NCBI RefSeq assembly: GCF_011303755.1
Contig: NZ_CP049885.1
Span: 974,001 to 1,038,000, forward strand
Reading direction: 5' to 3'
Origin: Acidovorax sp. HDW3
GTDB lineage: Bacteria; Pseudomonadota; Gammaproteobacteria; Burkholderiales; Burkholderiaceae_C
Length of the DNA stretch: 64,000 nucleotides
The notes beneath the pieces are model-generated. The model worked only from the letters and a program-made list of their open reading frames with translations, was not told the origin of the DNA and did no database searches. Numbering within the stretch: the stretch's first letter is position 1; every line of letters starts with the position of its first letter. The translations under genes were made by a program, and so were the position numbers. This document shows, piece by piece, positions 1-8,160 of the stretch.

Positions 1-503
1 ATAGCCGCAACACCGCCAAGCTGGCGCGCGCGCTCGCCGGCTTTGTGCACCAAAACCAGATTGCGGCCTACACCGCCGGCTTGTTGCACGGCCTGGGTGA
101 GCTGGTGCTGCACCTGGCCGACGCGGAAAGAACCCAATCCCTCAACACCCTGGTGGCGCCGCTCGATCCGCGCCGCGCCAAGATCGAGCAGCGCATCCTG
201 GGCTACAGCTACGCCCACGTCAGCGCCGCCCTGGCGCAGCGCTGGCAGCTGCCGGGCGTGGTCGTCGATGCCCTGCGTTTCATGGGAGCACCGTTCGACA
301 ACGACGTGTACGAGCCCCTGGCCGGCGTGCTGCACCTGGCCGTCTGGCGCGCGCGTGCACGTGAGGCGGAGTTGGGGGAAAAAGAGCTGGCCGTGAGCTT
401 TCCCGGCGAAGTGGGCGTCACCCTGGGGCTCGACATCGACATGGTGCTGCAGCAAGACCCGATTGACTGGACCGTGCGCCCCGACGCCGGAGATTACGTG
501 TGA
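1..503 (+). CDS. HDOD domain protein, C-terminal part (5' end outside window)
   Basis: The frame is open from base 3 and ends at the TGA at 501-503, so only the C-terminal part of a longer protein is present. The segment GLLHGLGELVL followed by helical, Ala/Leu-rich sequence fits the HDOD domain, an HD-related fold common in signalling proteins and often fused to response-regulator or GGDEF/EAL domains. Any such partner domain would lie upstream of the window. Its stop overlaps the GTG start of the next gene by 4 bases (GTGTGA), which implies translational coupling. The specific role is unknown. Confidence 0.7.
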   Translation, partial: SRNTAKLARALAGFVHQNQIAAYTAGLLHGLGELVLHLADAERTQSLNTLVAPLDPRRAKIEQRILGYSYAHVSAALAQRWQLPGVVVDALRFMGAPFDNDVYEPLAGVLHLAVWRARAREAELGEKELAVSFPGEVGVTLGLDIDMVLQQDPIDWTVRPDAGDYV

Positions 504-1942
504 CCGCTTTGGATCCCCTTGAATTGACGCCCCCCATGCGCAGCGTGCTCCAGGGCATGGCCCGTGCTGCGCGGCCACCGCTGCACCACCTTGCCCCCGC
601 GCAGGCGCGCGCGGCGTATGAGGCGGGTGCGGGCGTGCTCGAACTGCCGCGTGCGCCCATGGCGCAGGTGCAGCACTTGCTCATACCGGCGCGCGATGGC
701 GCTTTGCTGCCGGCGCGTCTGTACGCCCCGAGCAGCGCTGCCGGCCTGCCGCTGCTGCTGTACCTGCACGGCGGCGGTTTTACGGTGGGCGGCCTCGACA
801 CGCACGAGGTGCTGTGCCGCGAGCTCGCGCGCCTGGCCGGTTGCCTGGTGCTGGCGCTGGACTACCGCCTGGCGCCCGAGCACCGCTTCCCCACCGCCCA
901 CGATGACGCCTGGGATGCGCTGCAATGGCTGGCGCTGCAAGCGCCCGCGCTCGGCGCCGATCCGGCGCGCCTGGCCGTGGGCGGCGACAGTGCGGGCGGC
1001 ACGCTCTCGGCCTACTGCGCGCTCATGGCGCGCGACGCCGGCCTGCCGCTGGCGCTGCAGCTTTTGTTCTACCCCGGCACCACGCCCTGCCAGGACACAG
1101 CCGCGCACGCCCGCTACGGCCAGGGCCTGATCCTGGAGGCCGCCGGCATCGACTGGTTTTTTGACAACTACCTGCCCACGCGCGCGCAGCGTGAGGACTG
1201 GCGCTTTGCCCCGCTGCTCGCCGCTGAACACGAGGAATTGGCCCCGGCCTGGATCGGTCTGGCCGAATGCGACCCGCTGGCCGACGACGGCATCCTCTAC
1301 GCCGACTGCCTGCGCGCGGCGCGCGTGCCGGTGGCGCTGGAGATTTACCGGGGCGTAACGCACGAATTCATCAAAATGGGCCGCGTCCTGCCCGAGGCCC
1401 GCCAGGCCCATGCCGACGCGGCGCAGGCGCTGCGGCAGGCTTTTGGTCTTTCTCCGGAACAGGCGCAGCACGCCACCCATGGCGCGGTGGACGGCCCCAT
1501 GCCGGAGCTGCACCTGGGCGATTGGGCGCAATTGGGCGCGGACGCAACGCAGCTGCGTATGGCGGTGTTTGTGCAGGAGCAGGGCATTGCGCCGGAGCTG
1601 GAGATCGACGCCTTGGACGCCCAGTGCCTGCACGCCGTGGCCTACAAAATTTATAACCGCCAGGACACGCCCGTGGCCACCGGGCGCCTGCTGCCGGCCG
1701 ATGCCGATGGCTGCAGCCGCATTGGCCGCATGGCGGTTGACCACGCCCTGCGTGGTCGGAACTACGGGCGTCTGGTGCTCGACGCCTTGCTGCGCGCCGC
1801 CCGGGCGCGCGGCGACCGCTCGGTGCTGCTGCACGCCCAGTGCAGCGCCGAAGGTTTTTACCGCCGCGCCGGCTTTGTGCCCGAGGGCGAGCGCTTTGAC
1901 GAGGTGGACATTCCCCACATCGCCATGCGCCTGCGCTGGTAG
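500..1942 (+). CDS. alpha/beta hydrolase (HSL family) fused to GNAT acetyltransferase
   Basis: A 480-residue protein with two domains. Residues about 40-315 form a hormone-sensitive-lipase-type alpha/beta hydrolase: the oxyanion motif HGGG is at 90-93, the nucleophile elbow GDSAG at 162-166 (Ser164), and the likely Asp258 (ECDPL) and His288 (GVTHEF) complete the triad. Residues about 335-480 look like a GNAT N-acetyltransferase: an ElaA-like VFVQEQGI start, the acetyl-CoA loop region GRMAVDHALRGRNYG and the C-terminal AEGFYRRAGF. Each domain alone is common. The fusion suggests an esterase and an acyl/acetyl transferase acting on related substrates, but neither substrate can be read from sequence. 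The start is GTG, overlapping the previous stop. Cytoplasmic; no signal peptide seen. Confidence 0.85.
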   Translation: MTALDPLELTPPMRSVLQGMARAARPPLHHLAPAQARAAYEAGAGVLELPRAPMAQVQHLLIPARDGALLPARLYAPSSAAGLPLLLYLHGGGFTVGGLDTHEVLCRELARLAGCLVLALDYRLAPEHRFPTAHDDAWDALQWLALQAPALGADPARLAVGGDSAGGTLSAYCALMARDAGLPLALQLLFYPGTTPCQDTAAHARYGQGLILEAAGIDWFFDNYLPTRAQREDWRFAPLLAAEHEELAPAWIGLAECDPLADDGILYADCLRAARVPVALEIYRGVTHEFIKMGRVLPEARQAHADAAQALRQAFGLSPEQAQHATHGAVDGPMPELHLGDWAQLGADATQLRMAVFVQEQGIAPELEIDALDAQCLHAVAYKIYNRQDTPVATGRLLPADADGCSRIGRMAVDHALRGRNYGRLVLDALLRAARARGDRSVLLHAQCSAEGFYRRAGFVPEGERFDEVDIPHIAMRLRW

Positions 1943-1969
1943 CCCGGCGCAGGCGGCTGGGCCTGGGCC

Positions 1970-3787
1970 TTATTTACCCCAGCTGTCCTTGAGGCCGGTG
2001 ATGCGGTTGAACACCGGTTGGCCACCCGCCTGGTGATCCTTGCGGTCGGCCACGAAGTAGCCAAAACGCTCGAACTGGAACTTGGCATCGGGCTGCGCCT
2101 GGGCCAGCGAAGGCTCGACGTAGGCCGGCACCACCTTCAGGCTGCTCGGGTTGAGCAGCGCCAGGTAGTCCTTGCCGCCGGCGTCGGGCTGGGCGTCGGT
2201 GAACAGGCGGTCGTACAGGCGCACCTCGGCGGCCACGCCGTCGGCTGCGCCCACCCAGGTGATGGCGGCCTTGGCTTTGACGCTGTCGGCGCCGGGCGTG
2301 CCGCTCTTGGTGCCCGCGATCACCTTGGCCTGCACCTCTATCACCTGGCCGCTGGCGTCGCGCGTGCAGCCCGTGCATTCGATGACGTAGCCACCCTTCA
2401 AGCGCACCAGGTTGCCCGGGAACAGGCGCTTGTAGCCCTTGGGCGGGGTTTCTTCAAAGTCTTCGCGCTCTATCCAGACCGCGCGCCCGATTTGGAAGTG
2501 GCGCTCAGGCGGCGGCGTCTGGCCTTCGGCCAGGGCGGCGTGGGGCAGGGCGGGTTGGGTGCAGTCTTCCAGGTAGTCGGCGCTGCCAAATACTTCGGCC
2601 CAGTTGGTGAGCACGAGTTTGACCGGGTCGAGCACGGCCATGCCCCGGTGCGCCTTGTGCTCCAGGTCTTCGCGCAGGCAGCCTTCGAGCGTGCCGTAGT
2701 CGATCCAGGAATAGTCCTTGGTGACGCCGATGCGCTCGCAGAACAGGCGGATGCTCTCGGGCGTGTAGCCCCGGCGGCGCAGGCCGACTATTGTTGGCAT
2801 ACGCGGGTCGTCCCAGCCGGTGAGCGTGCCGCTATCGACCAGGTGCTTGAGCTTGCGCTTGCTGGTGACGACGTAGGTCAGGTTCAGGCGTGCAAACTCG
2901 TACTGGCGCGGCGGCGGGGCCACGAGCAGGCCTGCTTCGATCAGGCGCGCCATGAGCCAGTCGTAGAACGGGCGCTGGTCTTCAAATTCGAGCGTGCAGA
3001 TGCTGTGCGTGATCTGTTCGAGCGCGTCCTCGATGGGGTGGGCAAAGGTGTACATCGGGTAGATGCACCAGGCGTCGCCCGTGTTGTGGTGCGTGGCGCG
3101 GCGGATGCGGTAGATGGCCGGGTCGCGCAGGTTGATGTTGGGGCTGGCCATGTCGATCTTGGCGCGCAGCACGGCGGCGCCGTCGGCCAGTTCGCCATTC
3201 TTCATTTGGCGAAAGCGTGCCAGGTTTTCCGCCGGGGTGCGGCTGCGGTAGGGGCTGTCCACGCCGGGCTTGCCAAAGTCGCCCCGGTGGGCGCGCATTT
3301 CGTCGGGCGTTTGCTCGTCCACGTAGGCGTGGCCGGCTTCGATCAGCGCCTCGGCGGCGCGGTACATGAAGTCGAAGTAGTTGCTGGCGTAGTACAGGTG
3401 CTCGTGGCCTGCGGCGTCTTTCCAGTCAAAGCCGAGCCAGCGCACGGCGTCGAGGATGGCATCGACGTATTCCTGCTCCTCTTTTTCCGGGTTGGTGTCG
3501 TCAAAGCGCATGTGGCACACGCCGCCGTAGTCGCGCGCCAGGCCGAAGTTCAGGCAGATGCTCTTGGCGTGGCCCACGTGCAGGTAGCCGTTGGGCTCGG
3601 GCGGAAAGCGGGTGCGCACCTTGGCCGTATCGAGGGGGCCGCCTGCATGGTGCGCGCCGTCGCCGGGGCTGCCGGCCCAGTGGCGACTGGCGTGGGTGCC
3701 GGCGGCCAGGTCGGTTTCGATGATCTGGCGCAGGAAGTTGCTGGCGCGCGGGGTGTCGGGGTGGTTGGAGGGGTGGGAGGAGCTCAT
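1970..3787 (-). CDS. glnS: glutaminyl-tRNA synthetase
   Basis: Charges tRNA-Gln with glutamine in the cytoplasm (class I aminoacyl-tRNA synthetase). The 605-residue protein carries the class I HIGH-type motif as HVGH at residues 70-73 within PPEPNGYLHVGHAK. The KMSKS-equivalent appears as VTSKRKL in the middle of the protein, and the C-terminal anticodon-binding beta-barrels are present (EDFEETPPKGYKRLFPG). Length is slightly above the usual 550-580 because of an N-terminal extension of about 50 residues. It is convergent with the hydrolase-GNAT gene (27-bp gap) and divergent from the small secreted protein gene at 3907. Confidence 0.97.
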   Translation of the reverse strand: MSSSHPSNHPDTPRASNFLRQIIETDLAAGTHASRHWAGSPGDGAHHAGGPLDTAKVRTRFPPEPNGYLHVGHAKSICLNFGLARDYGGVCHMRFDDTNPEKEEQEYVDAILDAVRWLGFDWKDAAGHEHLYYASNYFDFMYRAAEALIEAGHAYVDEQTPDEMRAHRGDFGKPGVDSPYRSRTPAENLARFRQMKNGELADGAAVLRAKIDMASPNINLRDPAIYRIRRATHHNTGDAWCIYPMYTFAHPIEDALEQITHSICTLEFEDQRPFYDWLMARLIEAGLLVAPPPRQYEFARLNLTYVVTSKRKLKHLVDSGTLTGWDDPRMPTIVGLRRRGYTPESIRLFCERIGVTKDYSWIDYGTLEGCLREDLEHKAHRGMAVLDPVKLVLTNWAEVFGSADYLEDCTQPALPHAALAEGQTPPPERHFQIGRAVWIEREDFEETPPKGYKRLFPGNLVRLKGGYVIECTGCTRDASGQVIEVQAKVIAGTKSGTPGADSVKAKAAITWVGAADGVAAEVRLYDRLFTDAQPDAGGKDYLALLNPSSLKVVPAYVEPSLAQAQPDAKFQFERFGYFVADRKDHQAGGQPVFNRITGLKDSWGK

Positions 3788-3906
3788 GGCGCAATTTTAG
3801 GCGGGGGGCTGTGTACGTTCCGACACAAGCGTAAAGCCCATTCTTGCCATCTTTTTGGGGGGCTGGTGCGTTGAGGCTTTAAATCTTGCTTGAAGGAGCC
3901 TGTTGT

Positions 3907-4251
3907 ATGACGCAAACCCGTTCTCTGTCCGCCATGGTCGCCGCCTGGGGTTTGGCCTTGGCCGCTCTGGGCGGTGCCAGCACGGCCCAGGCGCACAACG
4001 ACGTCACCTGGACGGTGGGTGTGGGTGTGCCAGGCGTGGTCGTGGGGGCCACCAATGGCCGCCCCTACTACGCCCCGCCGCCGGTGTATTACGCCCCGCC
4101 TCCCGTGGTGTACACGCCGCCGCCGGTGGTGTATCGCCCCTCGCCGCCGGTGTATTACGCGCCGCCTCCGGGGCATTACCGTCCGGACTATCGGCACCAT
4201 CACCATCACCATCACCACCGAGGCCATGGCCGGGGGCATGACCGCGATTGA
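3907..4251 (+). CDS. secreted Pro/Tyr-rich protein with octahistidine tail
   Basis: A 114-residue protein. I chose the ATG at 3907 because GAAGGAG lies just upstream and it yields a clean signal peptide (MTQTRSLSAMV...) ending AQA|HND near residue 29. The mature part is short: a Gly/Val stretch, then repeats of the type PPVYYAPPPVV (residues about 54-88), then eight consecutive histidines at 97-104 and a GHGRGHDRD tail. Such Pro/Tyr-rich exported proteins are common hypothetical proteins in this family. The His run suggests metal binding, but that is inference. It is not obviously in an operon, being 50 bp upstream of aroQ. Confidence 0.8.
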   Translation: MTQTRSLSAMVAAWGLALAALGGASTAQAHNDVTWTVGVGVPGVVVGATNGRPYYAPPPVYYAPPPVVYTPPPVVYRPSPPVYYAPPPGHYRPDYRHHHHHHHHRGHGRGHDRD

Positions 4252-4301
4252 GAGCACCTGGGGCGGATAATCCACGGCTTTCTTCGCCTGGAGACACCGC
4301 T

Positions 4302-4745
4302 GTGAAAACCGTTTTCGTCCTCAACGGTCCGAACCTGAATTTGCTCGGTACGCGCGAGCCCGCCGTGTATGGCGCGCAGACACTGGCCGATGTGCAGCAG
4401 CTGTGCGCCCAGGCGTGCGTGCGCCATGGGCTGGCGCTGCGTTTTCACCAGAGCAACCACGAAGGCGCGCTGCTCGACTGGCTGCACGAGGCCGGGGCCC
4501 TGCACGCTGGCGGGCAGCTGGCGGGCGTGGTGCTCAATGCCGGCGCCTACACCCACACCAGCGTGGCGCTGTACGACGCCATCAAGGGCACGGGCCTGCC
4601 CTTGATCGAGCTGCACATCAGCAACGTGCATGCGCGCGAGAGCTTTCGCCACCACTCCTACATCTCGCCGGTGGCGCGTGCCGTGGTGTGCGGCCTGGGT
4701 GTGGCCGGCTACGGCCTGGCGATTGACGCCATCGCCCAGTGGTAA
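4302..4745 (+). CDS. aroQ: type II 3-dehydroquinate dehydratase
   Basis: Dehydrates 3-dehydroquinate to 3-dehydroshikimate in the shikimate pathway. The GTG at 4302 is chosen over upstream in-frame starts because it gives the normal N-terminus VKTVFVLNGPNLNLLGTREP and the usual length of 147 residues, with CTGGAG upstream. Family motifs are present: SNHEGALLDWLH, LNAGAYTHTSVAL and ELHISNVHARESFRHHSY, which includes the substrate-binding HIS segment and the catalytic-loop Arg/His. Its stop overlaps the GTG start of a hydrolase gene. Betaproteobacterial aroQ often precedes accB-accC, which is not the case here, so this may be a second copy. Confidence 0.95.
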   Translation: MKTVFVLNGPNLNLLGTREPAVYGAQTLADVQQLCAQACVRHGLALRFHQSNHEGALLDWLHEAGALHAGGQLAGVVLNAGAYTHTSVALYDAIKGTGLPLIELHISNVHARESFRHHSYISPVARAVVCGLGVAGYGLAIDAIAQW

Positions 4746-5596
4746 GCCCGGCCCCGCCTGCAGTGCTGCAGTTGCTGGCGCAGGCGCAGCGCTGCCACAC
4801 CCCCATGGCCGAGGGGCGCATGGTGTGGCATGTCTGGGGCGCGCCCACGCCAGGCGTGGCGCCGCTGGTGCTGCTGCATGGCGGCAGCGGTAGCTGGACG
4901 CATTGGCTGCGCAGCATTGCGCCCTTGCAGCACACTGGGCGCCAGCTGCTGCTGCCGGACCTGCCGGGGTTTGGTGACTCCGACGTGCCACCCGGCGGCG
5001 GTCAGGATGCCGACGCCATGCTGGCGCCGCTGCACAGCGGCCTGCAGGCGCTGGTGGGGTCGGCGCCGGTCGATTTGGTGGGGTTTTCTTTTGGCGGCTT
5101 GCTCGCCGGCCTGTACGCCGCAGCGCAGCCGCAGCAGGTGCAGCGCCTGGTGGTGGTGGGCGCACCGGGCATGGGCGTGGTCAGCAGCGTGCGCATACCG
5201 CTGCGCGGCTGGCGCCACCGGGCCGATGCGCTGGCGCAGCAGCAGGTGCACCGGCACAACCTGGCGGCGCTGATGCTGCACGACGCGGCGGGCATTGATG
5301 CCCAGACCCTGGCCGTGCACATCCACAACGTTGAACGCGATCGCCTGCCCCGGCGGCGCCTGGCGGCGGGCGATCGTTTGGCGCAGGCCCTGGCGGCCTT
5401 TGCTGGGCCGGTTCATGCCATTTATGGCGCCCACGATGCACTGTATCCCGGTGATGGCTTGCAGCGCTTGGAAGCGGCTTTTGCCCAGAGCGCGCCGCAA
5501 TTTTTGGGACTGGCGCGCATTGCCGGCGCCGGCCATTGGGTGCAGCACGAGCAGCCTGCTGCGTTTTTGGCGGCGCTGCAGCAGGCGCTGGCCTGA
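4739..5596 (+). CDS. alpha/beta hydrolase
   Basis: A 285-residue serine hydrolase of the alpha/beta fold. The oxyanion segment HGGSGSW is at 47-53, the nucleophile elbow GFSFGG places Ser117, the acid is probably in GAHDALYPGD and the histidine in AGHWVQHEQP near residue 267. It resembles the MhpC/BphD and lipase-like branch, but the substrate is not recognisable. The GTG start overlaps the aroQ stop by 7 bases, so the two are probably co-translated. Its stop abuts the stop of the convergent diguanylate cyclase gene with no gap. Confidence 0.85.
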   Translation: MVSPAPPAVLQLLAQAQRCHTPMAEGRMVWHVWGAPTPGVAPLVLLHGGSGSWTHWLRSIAPLQHTGRQLLLPDLPGFGDSDVPPGGGQDADAMLAPLHSGLQALVGSAPVDLVGFSFGGLLAGLYAAAQPQQVQRLVVVGAPGMGVVSSVRIPLRGWRHRADALAQQQVHRHNLAALMLHDAAGIDAQTLAVHIHNVERDRLPRRRLAAGDRLAQALAAFAGPVHAIYGAHDALYPGDGLQRLEAAFAQSAPQFLGLARIAGAGHWVQHEQPAAFLAALQQALA

Positions 5597-6748
5597 TCAG
5601 GCCGCGCAGACCTGGTCGCGCCCCTGCTCCTTGGCGCGGTACAGCTGGCAGTCGGCGCGGGCCAGCAGGGCGTGCATATCTGCATCTTGGGGCTCGACGG
5701 TGGCCACCCCCAGACTGATGCTGCAGCCGGGGTGGTCGGCACTGGTGGGCAGGCGCGCCGCTTGCAGCAGGCGCTGGGCGCTGGCCAGGGCGCTGCTGGC
5801 GTCGGCCCCGGGCAAAAGGGCCAGAAATTCTTCGCCGCCGTAGCGCCCGAGCCGGTCGGCACCGCGCAGCTGGGCGGCGCAGCGGCGGGCAAAGTCTTGC
5901 AGCACCCGATCGCCCATGGGGTGGCCCCAGTTGTCGTTGATGCGCTTGAAATGATCGAGGTCGAGCAGCAGCAGCGAAAACGGCTCGCCCGCCTGTTGCC
6001 ACCGTTGCCAGGCTTGCTCGCATTCCTGAAAAATGGCATGGCGCGAGAGCACGCCGGTGAGGGTGTCGCGCGTGGCCAGTTGTTCAAAGCGGCTGCGCAG
6101 TTGTTCACTCGCCATCAGCAGCACACCGATACAGACCAGGGTGAGGGAGAAGGAAAACGTTGCCAGGTACAGCGTCTGCAGCGGGGTGGCCGCAAAGCGT
6201 GGGGTCACGGCGCCATCGACCCAGAACGTACCCACGGCGCGTGCCAGTAACACCAGCCCCTGCACCAGCAGCACCGCCAGCGTAAAGCGCACTGCAAACC
6301 CCCGCCCCCGCCGCCACAGCAGGTGGGCGTGCACCAAAACGGCGCTGGCCAGGGCCGTGGTGAAGATGGCGACGCGCAAGCGGTAGTCGGGCCAGACCCA
6401 GAAAAACCAGGCCAGCGCCCCCAGCGTGGCCAGGCCCAGCAGCAGCTGGCGCACCCAGGGCAGGCGCTGGCCGTAGTAGGCCAGGCTGCCAAAGTAAAAA
6501 AAGATGGCGCCCGCCAGCAGCAAGCCGTTGGCGCCCAGTACCAGCGCGCCGGCGGGCAGGCGGCCATCGAGCCCGTAGAGCAGGGTGGAGCCCAGGCACA
6601 ACAGCGGCGCGCCAGCCCACCAGCCCATGCCGCCCACGGGTTGACGCAGGCTTTGGCGCATACCAAACAACACCAGACCCATGGCGATATTCAACAGCCC
6701 GGATATGGCGTTGAGGGTGCGCAGGTCGAAATCCATCCAGAAGCCCAA
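5597..6748 (-). CDS. membrane-bound diguanylate cyclase (GGDEF)
   Basis: Makes cyclic di-GMP from two GTP. The first about 210 residues form roughly six or seven hydrophobic membrane helices. Then comes a linker and a C-terminal GGDEF domain beginning RDTLTGVLSRHAIF. The active site is RYGGEEF, a functional GGEEF variant, and the allosteric I-site RGAD (RxxD) sits exactly five residues before it, so product inhibition is expected. LDLDHFKRINDNWGHPMGD supplies the metal- and GTP-binding residues. There is no EAL domain. The ATG at 6748 or one four codons in (6736) could be the start. The input signal is unknown. Confidence 0.93.
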   Translation of the reverse strand: MGFWMDFDLRTLNAISGLLNIAMGLVLFGMRQSLRQPVGGMGWWAGAPLLCLGSTLLYGLDGRLPAGALVLGANGLLLAGAIFFYFGSLAYYGQRLPWVRQLLLGLATLGALAWFFWVWPDYRLRVAIFTTALASAVLVHAHLLWRRGRGFAVRFTLAVLLVQGLVLLARAVGTFWVDGAVTPRFAATPLQTLYLATFSFSLTLVCIGVLLMASEQLRSRFEQLATRDTLTGVLSRHAIFQECEQAWQRWQQAGEPFSLLLLDLDHFKRINDNWGHPMGDRVLQDFARRCAAQLRGADRLGRYGGEEFLALLPGADASSALASAQRLLQAARLPTSADHPGCSISLGVATVEPQDADMHALLARADCQLYRAKEQGRDQVCAA

Positions 6749-6818
6749 AAGGGCCGAATTATCTGAGGATTGTTAAAATTGTGCGTTTTTGTAAGGAATT
6801 CGGCGCATTGCGCCAGGT

Positions 6819-7286
6819 TTATTCCATCTGCGACTGCAGGTAGTTCTCCAGCCCTGTTTGCGTGATCAGGCCCAGCTGGGTTTCGATGAAGTCGATGTGC
6901 TCCTCGGTGTCTTCGAGCAGCTTTTGCAGCAGGTCGCGCGTGACGTAGTCGTGCGCGCTCTCGCAGTAGGCGATGGCTTCTTTCAGGTGCGCCTGGCCGC
7001 CTTGTTCGGCGCGCAGGTCGCAGGCCAGAATCTCGGGCACGTCCTCGCCCAGCAGCAGCTTGCCCAGGTCTTGCAGATTGGGCAGGCCGTCGAGCAAGAA
7101 AATGCGGTCCATGATGGCGTCGGCGTGCTTCATCTCGCTGATCGATTCCTTGTATTCGACCTGCGCGAGCTTCTCGAAGCCCCAGTGCTTGAGCATTCGG
7201 TAGTGCATGAAGTACTGGTTGATCGAAGTCAGCTCCAGCTTGAGCTGGGCTTGCAGGTAGGAGAGGACTTTGGCGTCGCCTTGCAT
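6819..7286 (-). CDS. bfr: bacterioferritin
   Basis: Haem-containing 24-mer iron store, 155 residues. The ATG at 7286 is chosen because AGGAG precedes it and [11 protein letters not shown] is the family N-terminus; upstream in-frame codons are leader. The haem ligand Met52 is present (ISEMKHAD), as are ferroxidase positions Glu18, Glu51, His54, Glu94 and His130. The residue aligned with E. coli Glu127 appears to be Thr (EDTEEH), although Glu128 and Glu129 are adjacent. The gene is divergent from ahpC across about 200 bp, which suggests linked iron and peroxide control. Confidence 0.95.
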   Translation of the reverse strand: MQGDAKVLSYLQAQLKLELTSINQYFMHYRMLKHWGFEKLAQVEYKESISEMKHADAIMDRIFLLDGLPNLQDLGKLLLGEDVPEILACDLRAEQGGQAHLKEAIAYCESAHDYVTRDLLQKLLEDTEEHIDFIETQLGLITQTGLENYLQSQME

Positions 7287-7376
7287 GGTGGGGCTCCTGT
7301 GGGATGGGGGTTGAAACCGGCATTGTCGGTGACTGCGGCGCACCGCCAAAAGCCCATGCAAGTGGAGGGAACTTTT

Positions 7377-7413
7377 ATAGTTTTGAACAATCAAACCGAT
7401 TCAATCAATTGAT
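7377..7413. promoter_or_regulatory. candidate OxyR site between bfr and ahpC
   Basis: ATAG at 7377-7380, CAAT at 7388-7391, ATTC at 7399-7402 and TGAT at 7410-7413 are each separated by seven bases. That is the spacing of the tetranucleotides in the OxyR consensus (ATAG-N7-CTAT-N7-ATAG-N7-CTAT). The first pair matches well, including the T and A inside the first spacer; the second pair is weak. The position in the 198-bp divergent region upstream of ahpC fits. A DNA footprint would be needed to prove it. Confidence 0.4.
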
Positions 7414-7484
7414 TAGATTGATTCTCAAAGGCTGCCTACACTTCAGTCCTGTCATCACTTCATCCCAACCGAAAGGAAACAACG

Positions 7485-8060
7485 ATGTCTCTCATCAACA
7501 CCCAAGTGCAACCCTTCAAGACCACCGCCTTCGTCAACCGCAGCGGCAAGGGCGAGTTCATCGAAGTGACCGAGCAAAGCCTCAAGGGCCAGTGGTCGGT
7601 GCTGATCTTCATGCCCGCTGCCTTCACCTTCAACTGCCCGACCGAGATCGAAGACGCCGCCGAGCACTACGCCGAGTTCCAGAAGGCCGGCGCCGAGGTG
7701 TACATCGTCACCACCGACACGCATTTCTCGCACAAGGTGTGGCACGAAACGTCGGACGCCGTGGGCAAGGCCAAATTCCCCCTGGTCGGCGACCCGACGC
7801 ACCAGCTGACCAACGCCTTCGGCGTGCACATCCCTGAAGAGGGCCTGGCGCTGCGCGGCACCTTCGTCATCAACCCCGAAGGCACGATCAAGACGCTGGA
7901 GATCCACTCCAACGAAATCGCCCGCGACGTCGCCGAAACCCTGCGCAAGCTCAAGGCGGCCCAGTTCACGGCAGCGCATCCTGACCAGGTGTGCCCGGCC
8001 AAGTGGAAGGAAGGCGCCAAGACCCTGACCCCTTCGCTGGACCTGGTCGGCAAGATCTAA
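7485..8060 (+). CDS. ahpC: alkyl hydroperoxide reductase subunit C (peroxiredoxin)
   Basis: Typical 2-Cys peroxiredoxin of 191 residues that reduces H2O2 and organic hydroperoxides and is recycled by AhpF. The peroxidatic Cys51 is in [11 protein letters not shown], and the resolving Cys170 is in DQVCPAKW. The start has AAAGGAAAC upstream. A strong terminator-type hairpin separates it from ahpF, so ahpC is probably transcribed in excess of ahpF. Cytoplasmic. Confidence 0.97.
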   Translation: MSLINTQVQPFKTTAFVNRSGKGEFIEVTEQSLKGQWSVLIFMPAAFTFNCPTEIEDAAEHYAEFQKAGAEVYIVTTDTHFSHKVWHETSDAVGKAKFPLVGDPTHQLTNAFGVHIPEEGLALRGTFVINPEGTIKTLEIHSNEIARDVAETLRKLKAAQFTAAHPDQVCPAKWKEGAKTLTPSLDLVGKI

Positions 8061-8075
8061 GCCGCGCCCACCCCC

Positions 8076-8122
8076 AAGCCGGACCGACGCAGGGCGCGTG
8101 CGCCCTGGTGTCCGGCTTTTTT
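8076..8122 (+). terminator. intrinsic terminator/attenuator between ahpC and ahpF
   Basis: AAGCCGGAC at 8076-8084 pairs with GTCCGGCTT near 8110-8118, enclosing a second inner stem (AGGGCGC/GCGCCCT), and is followed by a run of T. It lies 15 bp after the ahpC stop and about 40 bp before the ahpF start, so it should cut most transcripts after ahpC while leaving some read-through. Confidence 0.85.
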
Positions 8123-8160
8123 ACGCCTGCATTTTTGAAAAATTGACAAAGGAAACCACC

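Noticed and set aside
2018-3874. Long antisense ORF of 618 codons opposite glnS
   Set aside because: A GC-rich shadow frame with no domain, complementary to a certain gene. Similar shadows lie opposite mfd, the RND pump and the acyl-CoA dehydrogenase gene.
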